Shown here: positions 1-12,418 of the stretch, in pieces
How the letters are laid out: every line of letters starts with the position of its first letter
Numbering within the stretch: position 1 is the first letter of the stretch
Source: Campylorhamphus procurvoides
Taxonomy: Eukaryota > Chordata > Aves > Passeriformes > Dendrocolaptidae
Assembly (NCBI GenBank): GCA_013396655.1
Contig: WBMV01009196.1
Span: forward strand, 610,385 to 674,384
Reading direction: 5' to 3'
Length of the DNA stretch: 64,000 nucleotides
Program-made: the position numbers and the translations under genes
The notes under the pieces: generated by a model
Databases searched by the model: none
Seen by the model: the letters and a program-made list of their open reading frames with translations, nothing else
Told to the model about the DNA's origin: nothing

Positions 1-1383
1 ATCACAGGCATTACCTCCTCCTCCCCAGCTCCCCACACTGTGATTAACTCTGATGGCTACCGTCCAGTTCATGACAATTGAGCATGGTTTCATCCTGTCT
101 TCATTTCCCATGCTTATTACTATGTCAATTAATTGTGCTGTTCCCTGAATTAATATTTTGCCAACAGACAACCCCACAGAAAACACATATCCCTCGGCTT
201 TTCTGCACAAAGAGGTGCTGACTACTCAGAAGCAGATGGATTAGAGGGGGTAAATAAATACAGACATTTAACTGAGCATGTGGGTGACTTTGGAAAATCA
301 GGCTATAGATTTAGTATCTTACATTCATATTTAGTTCCCTAGCTTTGGGTACTATTAAATATGTGTGTATGGGAGTGTTTCTCTGGAGCTTTTGTGAAAT
401 GGGTGCATAAGAGGTAACATCACATAATGTTTCTTACACTTCTTCCTTGAGCTTCTTCATCTGATGAACAACCACAATTCCCAGCTGCCAAGTCAAAGAA
501 TATATCTTCTTTTCACACAGCATCTGCCCGTCTGACATGTTCTTGGGAGCTGCCATATGTACCTCTTGATATTTTGTCTTGGATGCAGTATTCACTAAAG
601 TCTGCTATGGATTGCTCATTCAATTTCAGGGCTACAATTTTCAAGCCAACAAGTTCAGGATGCCTCTGAATAAGTCTTTTAATGGAGTAGTACATCATCT
701 TAAATTGAAATCAGAGAGTGCCTCCATGTTCAGACATATTGTCTCATGTGTTCCAGCTGCTTCTCAAGCTGAAACACCTTTGAAACACATTTCTGACAGT
801 TCCAGCCTCAGAAATCTCTTGGGCTAATAGGATTACACTAGCTGAAGTGATGCCTTTGTTTTCAATAGAAAACACTTCCAAAACAACATGATTAAACATA
901 CCAGCAGAAATTCAGTCATAGAGTTTTTGTGAAGTTGCCCTACAGAAATTTCAGATAGTTACTTCTCCTAGCCACTGTCTTCCTCACTCTGCTTCGTTAG
1001 TAAAATCTCCTTGTCAAAGCAAGAGCGCTGGATGGCCCACAGGGGTGAAATGGCAGCAGCTCCCTTGACACCTCCACGCAAGTATTTGTTAGACAAGTAA
1101 GTTTTTATTCCTCAGTCATTATGCATTAACTTTCCTACTTTGATGTGGTGAAGGTCCAGATGTTGTCAATTTGTAGCTAAATAAAATATAAGGAGGCAAA
1201 CCCATGGACCTTTTAATGCATATACATTCTATTTAATGCAACTACATTAAATTAAAGCTCTTCTCTGGATCTTACATGTATTTTTTTCCATAAGCTTCTA
1301 ATTTGGGTTCGTAGTATTTTATTATTATGCAACAAAGAGCACAAACATTCCAGGCCTAGTTCATCTATTTATTTAGCTGAGAT
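1..1383. other. Unique non-coding DNA, no gene seen
   Basis: This is AT-rich unique sequence. The open frames here are short (82 codons or fewer), overlap on both strands, and have no flanking features that suggest coding. I saw no repeat family or RNA gene. It ends where the CR1 copy begins, near 1384. Confidence 0.6.
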
Positions 1384-1817
1384 CTGATGACCAAAAGATT
1401 GGAAAACCTGCCCTATGAGAAAGACTGAAGAAGTTAGGTCTTTTCTCTGTGAAGAGAAGGTTCAGGGGGTACCTCATTGGGTACAGCATCCCAATACTTA
1501 GAGGGCAGCTATAAAGACGGCAAATAATCTTTCTTCACAAGGAGCCATATGGAAAAGAGGCAATGGGTACAAACTTCACTGGGAGAAATATCATCTTGAC
1601 ATAAGAAAGACATTTTTTACAGTTTGCAAGAACAATCGCTCACTGGAGCAACTTTTCCAGGGGTTGTGAGGTTTTTTCCATCTCTGGAAGTTTTTGAGAT
1701 GTCTTTGGACAGAGCGTCTGATAACTTCATCTAAACTCCCTTTTCCCCAAAAGTGAGATGATTTCTTCTTTCAAAGTCCTTTCCAGCCAGGACTCTGCTA
1801 TGATTTTATGATTGTTA
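1384..1817 (+). mobile_element. CR1 non-LTR retrotransposon, 5'-truncated, sense
   Basis: The sequence matches the known 3' part of avian CR1 elements. It opens with the stretch encoding the C-terminal end of ORF2, around 'ccctatgagaaagactgaag' at about 1411. It continues through 'cacaaggagccatatgga' (about 1537) and 'gacataagaaagacattttt' (about 1598), then 'tctctggaagtttttgagat' (about 1681). It finishes with 'cctttccagccaggactctg' and a degenerate form of the CR1 tail octamer 'atgattttatgattg' near 1800-1815. CR1 copies are normally truncated at the 5' end, and this one keeps only about 430 bases. Many substitutions and small indels break the reading frame, so it is an old inactive copy. 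Boundaries are approximate, by recognition rather than alignment. Confidence 0.9.
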
Positions 1818-3854
1818 TAATCTGCTCTGACAAAAAGGGTAGCTAGCTTCAGAGCTGAAACTGTAGCAATTCACCACAGATATTTTCCGAAATACTGTAA
1901 GACTAGGCACAAACAGTTTCCTCCCAGAATCCAGATAAATTCACACATCTGGGACTCTAAGAAGGATCAAATAAACTATAGCTGCAGTTCAAAGGCAAGT
2001 TGGCACATTAGCTTGTTTTGCCTTTTTTTATCCCTAGCTGTTGTGAACAAGTTGAACAAGAAAATTGGTTTTGGCATTGTCTGTTTAGAAGAATGGGAAA
2101 AGTATGTGTAAGCTACATATTCAGACTCAAATCTCTTCTACAATAAAGTGATAGATCATGACAAGGGATCTGCATCCCTTCAAAAGAGGAAAGACATGTC
2201 GTTCAGTATAGAACAACATTAAATTATAGCCCTCTGGGGTCAAGCAAGAAGCTGGCAAAGGATTAGGATCTGAAAGTATGACTGAGGCACTGTTCCCAAG
2301 CACAGTTGTTGGAATAGTGCTGCTTTAACACCAAGCGTCTGCACAGTGTATTTTGGAAATGGCTAAAAGATTCTTTCTCATTATTACCATTTTTTCTGGC
2401 TCTTGTCATGTCCAGAAATAATTAATTATGGGAATACTTGCAATTCTTTATCTCCAGCATGACTGGAAACAAGAAGTATGAGTGCTCCCTGTAAAAGACT
2501 TCTACTATTTTTTTCTTTTCTTTTTTAACTCTGGGAGACTGATTTCGTAAATATGGTTCCTTGTATTTTTGCAGACCTGTTAGAATTGAATCAGTTTCTG
2601 AACATTGTTGTCTTTTATATTCAGTTAAAAACATCAAGTTAAGAAATTTTCCTGTAAGCTCAATATGATATTGCTTATTGTTTTGAATTGAAGGCATTGA
2701 GCTTTCAGTACAGCTGAAGCATATCAAGGTCAAGTTGAAGCAGGCCTCTAAAAGTTTGGGACACTTTTAATAGGCATCTACCAGTTATGCATACTTCTCT
2801 GTCCTTTGCATCTGTTCTCAATTGGAAATGAAAGCCAATTCTATTACCAGACAAGATTAGCTAGTGAAGATAAAAGGGAAAAGAGTCTCCTACCTGTGGA
2901 AGGAAGTGGTTGTACAGATTTGCTGGAATGTGGGTTTAATAGATTGTGTTGCTACTGGCAGCTTCTAAGAAACTGAGTAAATCACAAAGCCCTCGCTTTT
3001 CTTTTTAAAAAGATTTGGCTCAAACAAAAGTACAAGCAACCAGTTTTTCTGCAAATGAAGACTGAGTGGTTCAGGGCTATCTGATGAATTTAGCTCTGTA
3101 TGACTGTAAGTAAGGATGCCATCAAAATCTCCCCATACTTGTTTTAATTTGAAATTTTCATAGACAGTACATTAAGAATAAAATAAAGTTCCCGCTGAAA
3201 TTTCCAGAATTTTGCAAACTAATATCAGATATGTAGAACAGAACCATTCAGAGGTGTGATTAGTAATAAATTTTATTTTTCAAAGAAGATTAGGCCTCCC
3301 TTTAGATCATGCAAAAATACAAAGGCTAACTCACGTGCTAAAGTTAAGGATGTCTACTGCAAGCCAAGGAAATCATGTGGATAGATATTCTGTATAACAT
3401 TGCAAGTTCTCATAGTTATTTAAAAAAATCTCATATTTCTGACTTTATAAAACTGATCTCTTCAAGCCAGGACAATGTAGACTGATTTCACATTTCATTT
3501 GGTTCACTTTACCTTAAAGGCACCACAATTATACAGAAATGAAATTGTAAACATAAAAATCATGTAAAAGAATAGCACTTGCAGAAGTAATATCTACATG
3601 ATCTCAATGGGATTAAGGAAAAGTCTTACTATTTTCAGCAGATGATGGATTGTGAATTAATTTTTTTTAAATATCTTCAAGTATTAGTATGAAAGTAATT
3701 ACATTTTAACATTTGCAAAGTTTAAAGAAAAATTTAAAGAACACAGTCCTTGAAGGAGGAATCCCTTAATGAGCTTTGTAGAAATAAATTAGCTTTTCCT
3801 AGGAAAGAATTTAAAAAATAAAGCCTTGTAATATTTTCTTCTCTCTGAAAGGCA
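1818..3854. other. Unique non-coding DNA, no gene seen
   Basis: This is AT-rich sequence without recognisable repeats or RNA genes. The longest open frame (2422-2733, minus, 103 codons) contains a lysine-rich low-complexity run and is of a length expected by chance in a window of this size. I see no splice-site context that would make it an exon. Confidence 0.55.
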
Positions 3855-3893
3855 GAAAATAAGAAAAAATAAAAAAAAAATAATTAAAAAAAG
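3855..3893. repeat. A-rich low-complexity tract
   Basis: The tract consists of A runs broken by single T or G bases, including a run of ten A. It lies in unique sequence and is not attached to a recognisable retrotransposon 3' end. Confidence 0.7.
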
Positions 3894-6025
3894 ATTACTT
3901 GGAAAATGTTAATGTAGCAAACGCTTTTTCTTAAAAGTCAGGAAATTACACATGTTGCCTTGATTTGGACAGTTTTGTCAGTGTGGTGCCTTTACATTGC
4001 ACAGTGACCACCGTAATTCAGGTTCCCTCCGCTCTTACCTATGGAGCAGACCCTATCAATGGAGGGAAAATCCTAGGATGCAAAATTATTTCTCTGTAAG
4101 ATGGAAATAAGTAAGATAGATAGTGCCTTCTGGGAATCATGGGACTACCAGAGCATCACTAGATGCACAATCAGGCCCTTCTAGGCAGGAATGGGACATT
4201 AAAACTTCAAAATCCTTGATATTATTTAATTCCATAATCCTGAAGTGATTCAACATATGGCATCTTATCTATAAAAACATTTCAGCTTTAAACTTCATGT
4301 CCTGGTTCAGGAATAATTTTAATGTCTTTTTAGTTTTAAACATAACTCACCTTTTCTTCCTGTTTTCAGAATCACTGCATATAAATTTATCACCAATTAA
4401 TAGCCAGCCACAAGACAGAGATGCCCAAAGCTTCAATGAGCTTTCCAAAATAAAAAGTCTGAAGGGAAGAAATAGTGTTATCTTCATATTGCAGATTGGG
4501 AACTAAGGCACTAAAGATTAAATGCCATGCCTAAGTTTATCTGGGAAGATTTTAGCAGGCTCAGAAATTGAACCTGAAGTGGCAAGACTGTTCTTTTGTA
4601 AGTATTGCTAGTCTTGCAGCAATATTCTTTTTGTATCTTTTTAAAAGTCTTTAGAACACTCTTCCCACTTCCTGGGCTCTCATCCTCAAAGACGTGTTTT
4701 GTTTTTAATTTCAGGAACTGAAAACAATGAGACCAATCATCTGAATAAAACTGCAAGAAAAAAAAGGTATAATAATTTGCAGCATTTCTGCTTCCATAAT
4801 TAATATATTTCCAGTTTGTTCAGAGAGTAGAGAAGCTTAAAAATAAGCTCCTGTAAATGCCATGTTCACATACTACCTTACATCAGCATATGTCCTATGA
4901 CTGAGTGGTCTATTTCATTATTTTAAAAAAAAAAAAGCCACTTCTGTAAAGGGAAGTCAAGAAGGAGTGATATTTTTGTTTTGGGTCATTGGACTAAAAC
5001 ATACTTCTACCAAAACTTCTGTAGCACCTCTATCTTGAAATGGTCCCTTCCAGAAAGACAGGAAGGAGCTCCTTCAATCTGTAGGAACAAATTACCACAT
5101 TTCTTTCCTAAAAAGGTCCAGCAAGGGAATGCTCTCCTTTCCCATACATCAGGGTGTATGCAAAGGGTGAATTCATTGTAGCTGTCTTATCCTCTCTGCC
5201 ACCCATAAGCCCAAAGGCAGGAGCTGACCTGACCTGGAGGCAATACACCTTTACTGTCCTTCTGCAAAGAAACATAATCCTCACATAGCTGTTGGTTTTG
5301 GGTTTATGCAGTATTAGAAATGTACTATTGAAGTTACAACACATGCTCAGAGGGGAAAAAAGCATTTAATGACTATTAAAAGCAGGTAGTTAATTTTTCC
5401 TCTATGTTACACCCAAGCAGACTTTGTGGAACATCCATGTGAATTATGCATAACAGCTTTATGAGCTGAGCTTTCCATTTGTGTAAGCAGGCAAGAAGAA
5501 CCTTCTTTTTATAAGTCTGTGGGTATTCAGTTTATGCTTTGGAACAGACAGAAATTCTGGAATATTTCTAGAAATGTTTTGTTTTTCTTTCAAACTAGGT
5601 ATCTTTTCTTGAAGGTGAAAGTCTTAGATGATTTTATTAATCTTTAAATTATACAGAAGTTGAAGTGGGAAAATCAAAGCCTGATTTGCTGACTGGTACT
5701 CTTTGTTGGAAAGATTGCACATTACTCAGGAAACTAAATTTAAATATGGGACAGAGCTGTTAGACGGGTAAAGAATGTAACAAAGCAAAGCAGCATTCTT
5801 GTTCCAAAAGCATCTTTTATTCATTTTATTTATCAGCTTCTCACTAAGGATCAAGATTTTTTGATTGTTCAACTTTACATATAAAATCAACAAGTCAACT
5901 TTGCTCCCAAGAAGTAATAGATTTTTTTTCTAAAAGCTATTAAATGTTAACATTGCATTTGGTTATTTGTATGTGCCCACAAAAGCATTTTTATAGAAGA
6001 CATTACTTTGTTATTAGCCCTTCAG
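3894..6025. other. Unique non-coding DNA, no gene seen
   Basis: This is AT-rich unique sequence with a short A run (4925-4936). Open frames are under 90 codons and overlap one another on opposite strands. No repeat family was recognised. Confidence 0.55.
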
Positions 6026-6325
6026 AAGGAGAAAAACAAGTACATGCAAATCCTCCTTGGGGACATCAGGTCCAGTCTGCCTGGAAACACTGTATTGGAT
6101 CTTCTCCCTGGAAGTCTGAGACAGACATATGGTTTGTACCAGCATATTGTGAAGAAGAAACAAAACCTCCCTCTCATCAAAGTGCACATCAAACTTGAGT
6201 GGAGTGTGCTTCCTGGAAAACGGGCTAAACATAACAGAAGCCCATTTATCTTCCATTTGATCCTGACTGCAGCTGGGATCTATATCCATTACCACAATGT
6301 CTTAGTCACTTTGAGGCTCTGCTAA
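6026..6325 (+). other. Block open in several frames; weak coding candidate
   Basis: This block lacks stop codons over unusual lengths in two plus-strand frames and one minus-strand frame at once. The plus frame beginning just after a 'cccttcag' acceptor-like site at 6018-6025 reads for 99 codons to a TAA at 6323-6325, with an ATG at 6044. The predicted peptide begins KEKNKYMQILLGDI and is lysine- and leucine-rich. I do not recognise it. No strong donor site follows, apart from a weak GTGTGC context near 6203. Openness in several frames usually reflects locally low TA/TG content rather than coding, so a protein-coding role is unlikely, though an old exon or retrocopy cannot be excluded. Confidence 0.15.
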
Positions 6326-9300
6326 CAGCGCAACTCCTGTCACCTCCCAAATGACAGCACATGGCACCCTGAATAGTTGAGGTGACACACTGTCAAAGTA
6401 CCCTATGTAAAAAGTACTAGAAATCTGCCCAGTCCCACCTGAAAAGGGATAATTTCTACAGATTGTTTCTAAGTACTATGTTCTACCTTCCATCCTCAAG
6501 GAGAAGGCTCTTTAATCTCCAGTGGGTGCTTTATTCACTCCTATTTAACATTCTCAGAAATACAAATTAATTCCAATTTTGAAACTTTTTGAAATTACAA
6601 AATTAGCACCAGCTCCAGTACTTGTGTATTAGAGAGAGGAAAAGTGGGAAGGGAGCAGTATGGCTTCAGTAACACTACACGCGTCATCCTGTCTTCTCAG
6701 ACTTTCTCGTTTAGAGAACATAAAGGTAGTTTTATTTTTCAATAATGAAGAATACAACCATTAATTCTTGTCACAATATTTCCTCCCTTTTTAAAGACAA
6801 ACTTCAAAGGTTGTTTAGATTAGGCATCTGAGCTATAACAAAACAACAACTTAGAGGCTTTCTGCATGTGAGTACTGAGCAACCAAGAAATCTCTGATTC
6901 CCACAGCACTGTCTGCTGTTTTCATCCTGTGACAGTGGTTATGCAAGATGTTGTGCCAGGGATGGAACTCAAAAACTCTGAAGACAGAAGGCACATTGCC
7001 AACTGCATAACCTGAACTCCCCACGGACACCCCAGAGAGATGCTGCTCCTGAGGTGGGCAAGATGATAAGTAAAGCTTGTGCACAGCTGTGTGTATCTGC
7101 TCCCAAACAAATACTGAATTCCCTTGACAATATGTTGGCAATGTGAATAGACTTGAAATCCAGGAGCAGGTATAATAATTTATAATAAAAGGAGATTTGA
7201 GGATATAGCTGGAGTACTGTAGGAAATTACCATCTTTACAATGTTTGACACTACCTCCTACAGAAAATTTTCATCTTCAGATCAGAGCCATTCCTGCTCA
7301 TTCATCTCACTGCAAAGTTGGTAAGAAAAATCCAAATAACTTCTGATCAGTCTTGAGTCTTTTCATGAGGAGCACTGTTATGATCTTCTATCATGTTCAG
7401 CAGAAGAAAGAGCCCTCAGAAGAGGAGCTAGAGGAGTGTTGATGGTAGAAACTGCTGTAGCTACTTATGGACTGATTTTATGACCACCTATTTTAAATAG
7501 AGATAAATTGCATTTTCTTTTAAATCTGCAGTTGTAGATGTCCTCTATAGACCAAAAATCAAACTCAGTGAGAAAAGGAGACAAAACATATGGAATTGTG
7601 TTGGGAAAAACAGGGCCAACTCTAGCCAAACTCAGATGGAGAGATCCCTATCTTTTGGGAACTTCGTTTCAGAAATTCACTTTTCAGAGTCTGTATAGAG
7701 AGGCAGGGTAGAACTATGAGGAGAGTACAGCTGTACAGGTCAGTGTCTACAACCTGAAAAATGGCAATCTCCTGAAATCCTGAGATAAGTTCTACGCAAA
7801 TTATTTAATTTACCATGTTCTGTTTAACACCACTCAACTGCTATTGGGAAAGTTCCACCTCCTAGCATATACTGTACGTTACACACACATCTATGGATGT
7901 TCCCACACAGGCCATCAAGGAAAGCACTGGCCAGTCCAAGCCACAGCTGTGTAATTCTTATTTATGAACATAAGTCAGACATGCAAGAGGTCTTTTATGA
8001 GAAAATGTAAATGTGATGTGCTTCCAGCTGCTATTACTACCATATTGTAAGACAGTTCCATCTCTCAGAAAATGTAGATGCTTGAAAACCACATAAGTGT
8101 TCTTTGTAGTTTGTAATCTTTTATTTTCTTTTAATATTTTTTCTTTTATCATAAAAGTTATGACTTGATCTATTTGTATCCTCCCAGAAACTGAGGTGTT
8201 CAGAAAGGTCTTTAGGTTAAAAAAGGTTGCGTTTGGATCAATTCAAAAAGCACGGAAGTTAGAATGTAAAAAAATTTGCTCTTTGGCTTCAGATTGCTGC
8301 TAAATGCCTTCTCTATGGAAAATATCTGGAATTCTCCTACAAGCTAAGATTTTGCAACTATTGGAGAAAAATAAATAAAATTATATGCAGTTTTAGCATT
8401 CCATTTTAAAAGTTAATTTGTTAGAAAAGTTATGTTAGAAAAGACTATTAAATTCTTGTGTCAAGATTCTTGATTAGCTCTTAAGTGCCAAAATCTATAT
8501 AAACAAACATAATATACAAATCTCAAGATTCAAATAATGTTTATAACTAGACATTCATATGTGTTATCCAGAGATGCCTGTCATTAAACAGTACAGATAT
8601 TGTACATAACATGTAGGAAAAAATACTTCAATGACATACATTCTCTTATTTGCTATGAAATAGGGCATTTCTGCAGTTATAGATATATTATATATAAGTT
8701 TCCTCAAATACAACAGGTTTTTCTGAAAAGAGCAGCTACATTACTCCCTAGAGAGTCATGATTTCTGCTGTGTAGAGCCCTTGGCTACAGTTTCTTATAC
8801 TCCTGAAGTGAATGCAGACCTGATTCATATATTCTGTTAATTATTAAATTCTGGTGTTGGAGGTTAGATGTTCAAAGTATGATATAATTCCAGAGGCGAG
8901 TGGCACTTTTCATTCAAGTGAATTTATCTTGTCCTTGCAGTGTTTATGTACATGAACTCAGTGTTTCTCTGTATCCTTCTTTTGACAAGCAGATTTGTAG
9001 ACTGTGGTTATAGTGTCTGTTTGTAAATCTCAAACAACAGACAGATATAAGACATATGATTTAAACTATTTCTTATATTTTCTTCTCTATAAATTTAGAC
9101 TGTAATGCATTAATGGTATAGATGAAGCAACATGGTGGTTTTCCCAAAAATTATTTGTGAGGGGAAAAATGCTTCTCACAGATGGCAATATTATACAGTT
9201 TAACCTACCAGTAACAGCCAAAATGAAAATGGTGAAATTCCAGTCCTTCTGACATAAATGGACTCAGTAATTCAGAAACTTTTTATTTTCACTCACTTGG

Positions 9301-11024
9301 AAAGAAAGCTGAGCAAATGAAGGGCTGCATTCACACATACTGTCATCACAGATTTATTTAGCCAACAGCATTGTAGTTTGATCAGTCTTTCCATATCTGA
9401 GAGCCTAAATTTGGGGTTTAACTCTGGCTGCAGAGTGCTCTTCTCAGGTTATTGTCTCTCCATAGTCACTGTCAATGCCTGTGCCAAGGTGAATACTGAG
9501 TTGCATGGAATACTGAGGTGTGTAGCCCTGTGTCTCCTTCTGCATGCAGATCATTTCCATGAGTCACAGGTAATGACTCTAAAGGGAAAAATTACTGAAA
9601 TATCACAAGAAATTGAATTCCAACCTACTTACTCCATAAGCCACAGAAAGAAACCAAAAACTTTCCTGGACACAAGGCCTCACTCAGCTTTTGCAAAGGA
9701 AAGTCTGAACTTATGTCTCTTGATAGGTTAACTGGCTAATTATAAAAATACTGCAGAAGTCATAGACATTATGAATATGGATCTTCATTTCTCTGACATT
9801 TATAACTAGTTTCAAAAGAAAATACCTTTTCTATTATTTTTCTGAGTTTAAATAAAGTTCTGACAAAAATAACTAAAATGTTTCCATTTCTATTACAACC
9901 AAACATTTGTTTTCTCTTAGGCACTAAAATGAAAAATCATTCACAAATTCACTCACTCCTAGTCAATTACTCTCTCTTAGCAACTTATTAAAATAGTCAG
10001 CAAAATTAGCTGCTTTTCTCAGTGTATGATGTGGACAGGATGGGATGTAAACAGAATTATTTCTTCCTCCTTGAGGAGAAGTTTGAAGCATACTAGCAGA
10101 TTATGTGTAGAAATTTGTATCATCACTTTGCATTTGATACCCATCTCCATTTTGAAAAAGAGCAAGATTTAATTTGGCAGAACTGTCAGTCTATTAGCTT
10201 CTGTGACCACTAAATTATTTTATTTTTAATTGCTTCTTGGTTTCAAGCTTTTTAGTATCTAAGATGATAGAAATTTCCAAGCTCTAAAGCATGGTTCAAT
10301 AGCATATGATTTTCAACTGTAATACAGCTCTTATTTTACCTAAGTTAGTTCATGACCAACTACTCAGTTTCCTAGTGGAAGTAATGTGCAATAAAAAGGA
10401 ATCAAACAAAAAGATAATGTTTCATAGTAATGCATGTTAAAAAATCATATTCTTGACAGAAAAAGAACTATGTCATATTACAGTCCGTTTCTACTGATAG
10501 CAATAGGATCTCAATTAACATATGATTACTTAGAAATCCATTAAGATATTCATATATTTGACTTCTGAGTTTTTTTAAAAGGAACTAGAGTATGTCTCTA
10601 AAGTTAAATGAAGCAAAATCAGATTTATAAATACATTCTGCAGAATATCTTTAAATTCTTATCTAATAACTGTCATATACAGGCAGTGAACATTTTTGGG
10701 TAGTTAATTACTCATTGGAGCAAGTACAAAAAGACACAATATATCTTTTTCATTCTTTAGAAAGAGATAAGGTTGTGAAACACTAATTATTAGATTCTTC
10801 TAAGCAGTTTCAACCAGAGAAATCACACAATGTGATTTCCCCTATTCAGAAGTGTCATTTGTATATATTTAATGAGAATGTCAATATATAGAATGCACAA
10901 CTAATTGCTGAAACACTGAAATTCAGAGGAGGTGTAACTTTCTTAACTACAGTCTTCAAAACACAGTTCAGAAAGATCTGTAGAGAGAAAACCCCCAGCT
11001 GGTGTGAAAACAATATAGTCCTTC
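6326..11024. other. Unique non-coding DNA, no gene seen
   Basis: This is a long AT-rich unique stretch. Open frames are at most about 117 codons (9378-9731, plus, which starts at a non-ATG codon) and show no recognisable domain. No transposon, RNA gene or long repeat was recognised. Short alternating TA runs occur around 8680-8697. Confidence 0.55.
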
Positions 11025-11042
11025 ACTACACTACACTACACC
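11025..11042. repeat. Short (ACTAC)n microsatellite
   Basis: About three and a half copies of a pentanucleotide ACTAC unit are visible, followed directly by unique sequence. The array is too short to say whether it is polymorphic. Confidence 0.8.
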
Positions 11043-11623
11043 TATATTAAAAATGCATATGCCATTTATTATCAAGACTATCAAATTAGAATGGCCCAAT
11101 TGCAGACAGCATGAAGATATAATCTCATGAATAACAGAAGGACATGGGCAAATGCACACTAGAGACAAACCTTTTCAAACACATCCATGACGTCTGCTGC
11201 AGTCTTAGATGATCTGAAAGAGAGCACTCTGCACGCACAGTGTCCCAGAGGAACATGACCCATCTGCCCTAAGCAGTAACTCTCCCATATGTTCCTATAT
11301 ATACACAAAATGGGCAAGCTAATGTGTGAAAATCAAGGCCAAACTATGGCCTTAATATGAAATTTGCTGCCACCTCTACTCTAAAATATGAGCTGCTTTC
11401 CTCTACAACCCTCTGTATACTCTCTTGCATATCATTTTTTTAACAAGTTATGTGATTAGGGAAACAGGCAAGTTTTGCCTATTCTGCTCTTCTAATGAAT
11501 TGTAAAATATTATATCTTGTTTGTAAGTAATTTGCAGGATTTTTTGTGTTCAACTGCAGAGATACAAATTTAAAAAAACAAACATTTTTTTTTCCATTTA
11601 CATCATAAATATTAGCACAGAAG
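11043..11623. other. Unique non-coding DNA, no gene seen
   Basis: No repeat, RNA gene or credible coding frame was recognised here. A T-run at 11585-11593 is the only low-complexity feature. Confidence 0.55.
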
Positions 11624-11645
11624 CACACACACACACAAACACACA
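11624..11645. repeat. (CA)n microsatellite
   Basis: A CA dinucleotide run is interrupted once by CAAA near its right end. It is short and imperfect, and surrounded by unique AT-rich DNA. Confidence 0.85.
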
Positions 11646-12384
11646 TGATTCTAGACAGTAAATTCTCTAATTAAATAGAAAAGAGCTATGAAAGGAAGTT
11701 CTACAGTACCTGCTGCTATCACTTTTTTTATCCCCACTGCTTTCCTCATCCTGAAGAATGGTCTTATTTGCCTACATCTTAATCCCTTATTTCTGGGAAA
11801 CCCCAATCAAAATTGCTATCCATTTGGCTGAAGAGAGCTTTTAGGGATTTGTCACTACGTCTCCTAAATTAGCAGGGGCATCACTATCTGAGCAAGAAGT
11901 TCCTGAACCATACAAAACTAAGCACTTTACTTTGTCTCTGGAGTATTTTCAAGCACTGTTGCCTAAAACAAAGAACTCCCATGGATGTGTAAAAAGACCA
12001 AAATATATTCTTGCTTTCTAAGGTGAGCACGTGGTGTAGGAGGGGGAAGCTAGACCATTTGAATAGATTTCAAAAAAATAGATAGATTTTGAAAATGAAG
12101 AAATATTAAGAGTTTTGTGGAAGACAAAAAAAACATTTCAAGGCTGTATTCATTCTTAAGAGCTTAGAAATGTTTTACAGATTTTAGGAAAAGAACAAAG
12201 ATTTTTTTTCATTTGCCTCATTTTAGTTTAATATTCAAGGTTTTTCTGTTCTTCATTGTTTAGATAGCACTGATCACACCGGTGTTAAGAATGAGAAGAA
12301 ATGTCAGTACAAAGTGGCCATAATCTTATGATCTGCTGGCTCCGTATGACTCGTGATTTTCTTTTCACAAAATATTTTTACCTG
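11646..12384. other. Unique non-coding DNA, no gene seen
   Basis: This is AT-rich unique sequence with no recognised element or coding frame. Confidence 0.55.
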
Positions 12385-12418
12385 AAAAGCACTTAATGAT
12401 AAAAAAGCACCTTATGAT
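12385..12418. repeat. Imperfect 16-bp tandem duplication
   Basis: The unit 'aaaagcacttaatgat' (12385-12400) recurs as 'aaaagcaccttatgat' (12403-12418) with two differences in sixteen bases and a two-base A spacer. It looks like a small replication-slippage duplication that has since diverged. Confidence 0.75.

Noticed and set aside
9378..9731. 117-codon plus-strand frame
   Set aside because: The apparent start is not ATG, the peptide has no recognisable features, and codon content looks like unselected AT-rich DNA.
11624..11645. CA repeat as a possible regulatory Z-DNA site
   Set aside because: It is a short imperfect microsatellite of a very common kind, with no gene nearby to regulate.
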